Shown piece after piece: positions 32,219 through 37,696 of a stretch of 37,696 nucleotides of DNA (its first letter is position 1; the number at the start of each line of letters is the position of its first letter). The position numbers and the translations under genes are program-made. Origin of the DNA: Chloroflexota bacterium (GTDB taxonomy: Bacteria > Chloroflexota > Anaerolineae > Promineifilales > Promineifilaceae); contig JAJRVV010000134.1 of assembly GCA_024277135.1 (NCBI GenBank), positions 1 to 37,696 on the forward strand. Direction: 5' to 3'. The notes beneath the pieces were generated by a model, which worked only from the letters and a program-made list of their open reading frames with translations, searched no databases and was not told the origin of the DNA.

Positions 32219-34588
32219 ATGTCAGAACCGACCTGGATTGGCCGCGCCTTGGGGGGGCGCTATCAGATTGAAGAATTATTGGGGCAGGGCGGTATGTCCG
32301 CCGTGTATAAAGCCACGGATCCCAACTTGAAGCGGGTGGTGGCGGTGAAGATCATTCATCCTCATTTGTCCGGCGACCGGCAATTTGTTGACCGCTTTGA
32401 ATCGGAAGCGGCGGCCGTGGCCCAACTGCGTCACGCTAATATCATCCAGGTGTATGATTTCAATCATGAGGGCAACACCTTTTTCATCGTGTTTGAGTTT
32501 GTGCCTGGGGAATCGGTGCAAGAGTGGCTGCGGCGGCTCAACGATACGGGCCGCCAGGTGGAAATTGAACGGGCGATTGAGCTGACGGTCGTCGTCGCCG
32601 ATGCGCTTGAGTATGCCCATGAACAAAACCTGATCCATCGGGACATCAAACCGGCCAATGTGATGCTGCATGTGCGCGGCCAGCCTATTTTGATGGATTT
32701 CGGCATCGCCAAGATCGTGGGCGGGGCGCAGCACACCGCCACCGGCGCGGTGTTGGGAACGGCCCGGTACATGTCGCCGGAGCAGGTGAAAAGCGCCCGG
32801 GTTGATGCCCGCACCGACATCTATTCGCTGGGGGTGACGTTGTTTGAGATGGTCAGCGGCCGGGCGCCGTTTGAAGCGGAATCGGCGATGACGATGATGA
32901 TGATGCACATTCAAGACCCGGTTCCCGACGTGCGCCGTCTGCGCCCGGATGTGCCCATGGATTTGGCGCGGGTGATCTCGAAGGCGTTAGCCAAAGAGCC
33001 GGATGATCGCTTCCAGACGGCGGCGGAGATGGCAGCGGCTTTGCGGGCGGTGCGGATGGATTCGCCCACCATTGCTGAGACGATGCTGCCGATAGACGAG
33101 CCGCCTCGTGAATCGGTCACGGCCGTCCTCACTCAGCCGCTGCCCACGCCGGCGGAAGCGACCCAGATGGGACAGGCCGGGCGTACCGTCGCTCAACAAA
33201 CGGCCGTCGAGCCAACAGTCGTCGGGCAGACCGCCGCCGCTCCATCCCAAAAAGCCGGCCCTAACTGGCTGCTCATCGGCGGTGTGGGACTGGTAGTTTT
33301 GCTGCTGCTCATTTTTGGATTGACGCAGATGATAGGCGGCGATGATGGCAGTGATGTGGATGTTTTGCTGACGGCCATGCCTGGGCAGCGGATGACCGTT
33401 ATGGCCGCAGTCCCAACCATGGACACGGGCGAAACGGCCGTGCCTCAACCCACAAACACCCCGGCTCCCGATCCGGCCACCGAGCTGCCGCCATCCACTG
33501 AAATCCCAACGCAAACGTCTCTCCCGCCTACGCCGTCACCCACCCCTATTGTAGTGCCGGAAGGCATGATCCTCATCCCTGGCGGCCGTTTTTTATTGGG
33601 TTCCAGCGATGGTCAGGCGGACGAACAGCCGCAGCGGGAGGTGACGCTCTCTCCTTTTTTCATTGACCAATTTGAAGTGAGCAACGCCCAATACCGGGCT
33701 TGTGTGCAGGCGGGGAACTGCACCAATGGATTCAATAATTCCTTCACGCGCGTGGGGTATCGGGACGATGCCCAATTCGACAACTATCCGGCGCTGGGCG
33801 TGACCTGGAACCAGGCGGCTGCCTATTGCCAATCGTTGGGCAAGCGGCTGCCGACGGAAGCGGAGTGGGAGTATGCGGCCAGTGGCCCCACCAATTTTAC
33901 CTGGCCCTGGGGCAATGAATTTGATCCGGCTCTGTCAGCGGCCAGCGCGGCCGACGTGCAGCCGGTGGATAGTTTTGCAGATGGGGTCAGCCCATTTGGT
34001 CTGTACAACATGGCGGGTAATGTGGGGGAGTGGGTGCAGGATACGTATGACGCCAACTTTTATGCCAATGCGCCGGCAGAAAATCCAGTGAATGAGTCTG
34101 GGGGCGGGGCGGCCGTTTTCCGGGGCGGCAGTTTTGCCAATACCAACGGCGTCTTTTACACTACCAGCCGCCGTTTTGCCAAAGCCCGCACGCAAACGGA
34201 TGTGGACCTCGGCTTCCGCTGCGCCGCCGATTTGCCTGGTTCTGAGCCGGAGGTTGCGGCGACGGCGACGATTCCGTCAGGGCCGTTTGTGCGTATCAAC
34301 CAGGTCGTGATGGTGGACGGCCGTTACTCAGCCAATTTCGAGACGTTTAATTTCACCCCCAGTTTGACCGGCCAGCACATTCACTTCTTCTTCAACACCC
34401 TGCCGCCCGATCAAGCAGGCGCGCCGTTTGACGTGCAATGGTTCATCTACGGCGGCGACTCCCCCTTCACCGATTTTGGCAGTCCGGGCGACATCCCGGA
34501 CGGCGCCACGCAACTTTGCGCTTTGGTGGCCAGTTTAGATCACGTGGCGGTGCAGGGCAGCGGCAACTGCATCGATTTACCTCAATAG
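32219..34588 (+). CDS. Receptor-like Ser/Thr protein kinase with extracellular SUMF1-like domain
   Basis: The 789-residue protein starts with a complete PknB-type kinase: glycine loop LLGQGGMSAVY (20-30), Lys44 (VAVKII), HRDIKPANVM with Asp142, DFGIAK with Asp160, and GTARYMSPEQ. A Thr/Pro/Gln-rich juxtamembrane segment precedes one membrane helix (about 350-371). Outside lie a Pro/Thr spacer, a SUMF1/FGE-type C-lectin-like domain (449-669: GMILIPGGRFLLGSSDGQ, FFIDQFEVSNAQYRACV, RLPTEAEWEYAA, GNVGEWVQD, VFRGGSF, LGFRCA) and a C-terminal beta-rich domain of about 100 residues of unknown family. The catalytic cysteine pair of true formylglycine-generating enzymes is missing (NGVFYTTSRR at that point), so the domain likely senses or binds rather than oxidises. 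Confidence 0.92.
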   Translation: MSEPTWIGRALGGRYQIEELLGQGGMSAVYKATDPNLKRVVAVKIIHPHLSGDRQFVDRFESEAAAVAQLRHANIIQVYDFNHEGNTFFIVFEFVPGESVQEWLRRLNDTGRQVEIERAIELTVVVADALEYAHEQNLIHRDIKPANVMLHVRGQPILMDFGIAKIVGGAQHTATGAVLGTARYMSPEQVKSARVDARTDIYSLGVTLFEMVSGRAPFEAESAMTMMMMHIQDPVPDVRRLRPDVPMDLARVISKALAKEPDDRFQTAAEMAAALRAVRMDSPTIAETMLPIDEPPRESVTAVLTQPLPTPAEATQMGQAGRTVAQQTAVEPTVVGQTAAAPSQKAGPNWLLIGGVGLVVLLLLIFGLTQMIGGDDGSDVDVLLTAMPGQRMTVMAAVPTMDTGETAVPQPTNTPAPDPATELPPSTEIPTQTSLPPTPSPTPIVVPEGMILIPGGRFLLGSSDGQADEQPQREVTLSPFFIDQFEVSNAQYRACVQAGNCTNGFNNSFTRVGYRDDAQFDNYPALGVTWNQAAAYCQSLGKRLPTEAEWEYAASGPTNFTWPWGNEFDPALSAASAADVQPVDSFADGVSPFGLYNMAGNVGEWVQDTYDANFYANAPAENPVNESGGGAAVFRGGSFANTNGVFYTTSRRFAKARTQTDVDLGFRCAADLPGSEPEVAATATIPSGPFVRINQVVMVDGRYSANFETFNFTPSLTGQHIHFFFNTLPPDQAGAPFDVQWFIYGGDSPFTDFGSPGDIPDGATQLCALVASLDHVAVQGSGNCIDLPQ

Positions 34589-34591
34589 CGA

Positions 34592-34664
34592 AGACCTGCG
34601 AGGTAATGAAAACCTTATATGAAAGCACGTTATGTCAACCTGCAACTAAAAACCTCGCAGGTCT
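34592..34664. repeat. AGACC palindrome, copy 4, arms split by 47 bp
   Basis: AGACCTGCGAGGT (34592-34604) and ACCTCGCAGGTCT (34652-34664) are perfect 13-bp inverted arms, but 47 bp of AT-rich DNA lie between them. It sits between the convergent kinase and arsR genes and could terminate both. Confidence 0.8.
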
Positions 34665-34667
34665 CTC

Positions 34668-35045
34668 TCAAACGATGATTTGTTCCAGGGCGACGGTAGA
34701 ATTAGTTGGGCCACAAACCTGTTGCCGCGGCTTGATCCGGCTCAGATCAAAAAAGGCGGCGTAAGCGTCGCTGATCGCCGTCATCGCCGCTTCGTTGATC
34801 GTGTAATACAACCAACGGCCGTCAACCGCATCCCGCGTCACATCTACTAAACCGGCATCCCGCAGCAAGCTCAAATGGTGCGAAACCAGATTGGCCGGCA
34901 TTCCCAGCGCATCCCCCAACACGCAATTGCACTGCATCCCTTCCATCAGCAGGTGGATGATTTGCAGGCGTTTGGGGTTCGCCAATAATTTCAAGTGGCG
35001 GGAGAGCTGATCAATGTTGGCGGGGGGGACGGCCGTTTCTATCAT
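34668..35045 (-). CDS. ArsR/SmtB-family transcriptional repressor
   Basis: A 125-residue winged-helix repressor. LSRHLKLLANPKRLQIIHLL is the ArsR start, LGMPANLVSHHLSLLRDAGLV the recognition helices, and GRWLYYTIN the wing. Cys39 and Cys41 in MQCNCVLGD occupy the place of the metal-sensing ELCVCDL motif, with Cys111 (QQVCGPT) near the C-terminus, so As(III), Cd(II) or another thiophilic signal is likely. The ATG at 35045 is chosen for its GAGGT ribosome site; the upstream extension is terminator sequence. A TATAAT and a dyad operator lie right before it. It follows katG on the same strand but a terminator separates them; no arsenic genes are in the window. Confidence 0.88.
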   Translation of the reverse strand: MIETAVPPANIDQLSRHLKLLANPKRLQIIHLLMEGMQCNCVLGDALGMPANLVSHHLSLLRDAGLVDVTRDAVDGRWLYYTINEAAMTAISDAYAAFFDLSRIKPRQQVCGPTNSTVALEQIIV

Positions 35046-35055
35046 TGAATTTACC

Positions 35056-35075
35056 TCAAATATCTTTGAATTATA
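35056..35075 (-). promoter_or_regulatory. arsR-like promoter -10 box and dyad operator
   Basis: On the minus strand TATAAT (35075-35070) is followed at once by the dyad TCAAAGATATTTGA (35069-35056, arms TCAAA/TTTGA), just ahead of the ribosome site. A repressor bound here would block its own promoter, as is usual for ArsR proteins. Confidence 0.55.
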
Positions 35076-35076
35076 C

Positions 35077-35136
35077 GACAAAAAGAGAAACGTAAAACGA
35101 AATGCGCCCATTTTCGACGCTTTTCGTTTTACGTTT
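35077..35136 (-). terminator. Terminator of katG
   Basis: A perfect 15-bp stem, AAACGTAAAACGAAA (35088-35102) with TTTCGTTTTACGTTT (35122-35136), is followed on the minus strand by CTCTTTTTG. It lies 65 bp after the katG stop. The stem is AT-rich but long. Confidence 0.65.
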
Positions 35137-35200
35137 TACAGTGAGCCATTGCGTCGTTGCATTTCAATTCAGGCCCCCCTCGAAGATGTTTATGCTACGA

Positions 35201-37429
<2,229 letters not shown>

Positions 37430-37583
37430 TCAGAGGGGGCATTTTCACGTAATTCCTTTGACGTAAGCCAAATCTCTGGCAAGTTGTTGATAATACGTCA
37501 GCACAAGAGGATATTACGTTTTCTCCTTTTTGCAAAAATAAGCGTTTTCCAGCAACAATTCCAAATCTAAACGGCGTTTGGTA

Positions 37584-37647
37584 GGGGCGGGATGGCGCGG
37601 TATGACCTTGGCATAAAAAAACAACTTGTTCCGCGCCATCTCGCCCC
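37584..37647. repeat. Long imperfect inverted repeat upstream of katG
   Basis: GGGGCGGGATGGCGCGG (37584-37600) and CCGCGCCATCTCGCCCC (37631-37647) pair over 17 bp with one mismatch around a 30-nt loop. A third related stretch, AGGGCGAGATGGGCGGGAG, begins near 37663. The 297 bp from 37400 to the window end hold no visible gene; the katG promoter region with ACGTAA repeats occupies the first 120 bp. Confidence 0.65.
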
Positions 37648-37696
37648 GATTTCGGCCATTCTCAGGGCGAGATGGGCGGGAGACACCTCCGTTCGC

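Noticed and set aside
33563-34225. Active formylglycine-generating enzyme (sulfatase activator) in the kinase ectodomain
   Set aside because: The fold motifs fit, but the cysteine pair needed for catalysis is missing.

Overview
The window looks like one contig of a GC-rich, mesophilic bacterium, most likely a member of the Chloroflexota (Anaerolineae-like). That placement is inferred from gene content and style: lipoproteins with long Thr/Pro-rich or Val-Thr-Glu-rich linkers, protein kinases fused to extracytoplasmic domains, a YvcK with N-terminal membrane helices, and unusual long PhnE permeases. No rRNA, tRNA or CRISPR array was recognised. A palindromic octamer, ACGGCCGT, recurs about 70 times (hand count) and acts as a genomic signature.

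Layout. Positions 1-5899 hold the edge of a possible transposase, a family 9 glycosyltransferase, a large secreted ExeM/NucH-type nuclease lipoprotein, and a Phd/PIN toxin-antitoxin pair whose toxin is frameshifted. From 5983 to 17982 nearly everything reads on the minus strand: a DEAD-box RNA helicase with a strongly structured leader; a phosphonate-type ABC importer (phnD, phnC and two tandem, oversized phnE); a class III adenylate cyclase translationally coupled to a Pro/Thr-rich membrane protein; and a CDP-deoxysugar cluster (SDR epimerase, rfbG, with rfbF at 18002-18799).

From 19043 to 27181 genes read on the plus strand: yvcK (broken by an in-frame TAG), gap, a MazG-like pyrophosphatase overlapping a metallophosphoesterase, a SulP transporter fused to STAS and rhodanese domains, class II fructose-1,6-bisphosphatase, and a membrane-anchored beta-propeller. 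YvcK, GAPDH and GlpX together give this stretch a gluconeogenic flavour.

From 27218 to 32035 the minus strand carries two small membrane proteins and a pantothenate set (panB-panE-panC) downstream of an ADP-ribosylglycohydrolase. A plus-strand Ser/Thr kinase with an extracellular SUMF1-like domain follows, then an ArsR-type repressor and a catalase-peroxidase (katG) on the minus strand.

The intergenic DNA is rich in small repeats: a family of perfect or near-perfect palindromes starting AGACC and ending GGTCT, a second family of about 75-bp hairpin elements in two copies, heptamer tandem repeats, and 17-bp tandem duplications. The most interesting points are the ACGGCCGT signature and its near absence from katG, the three-way-junction leader of the helicase, the split PhnE architecture, the palindrome family, and the two single-lesion genes (vapC-like toxin and yvcK).
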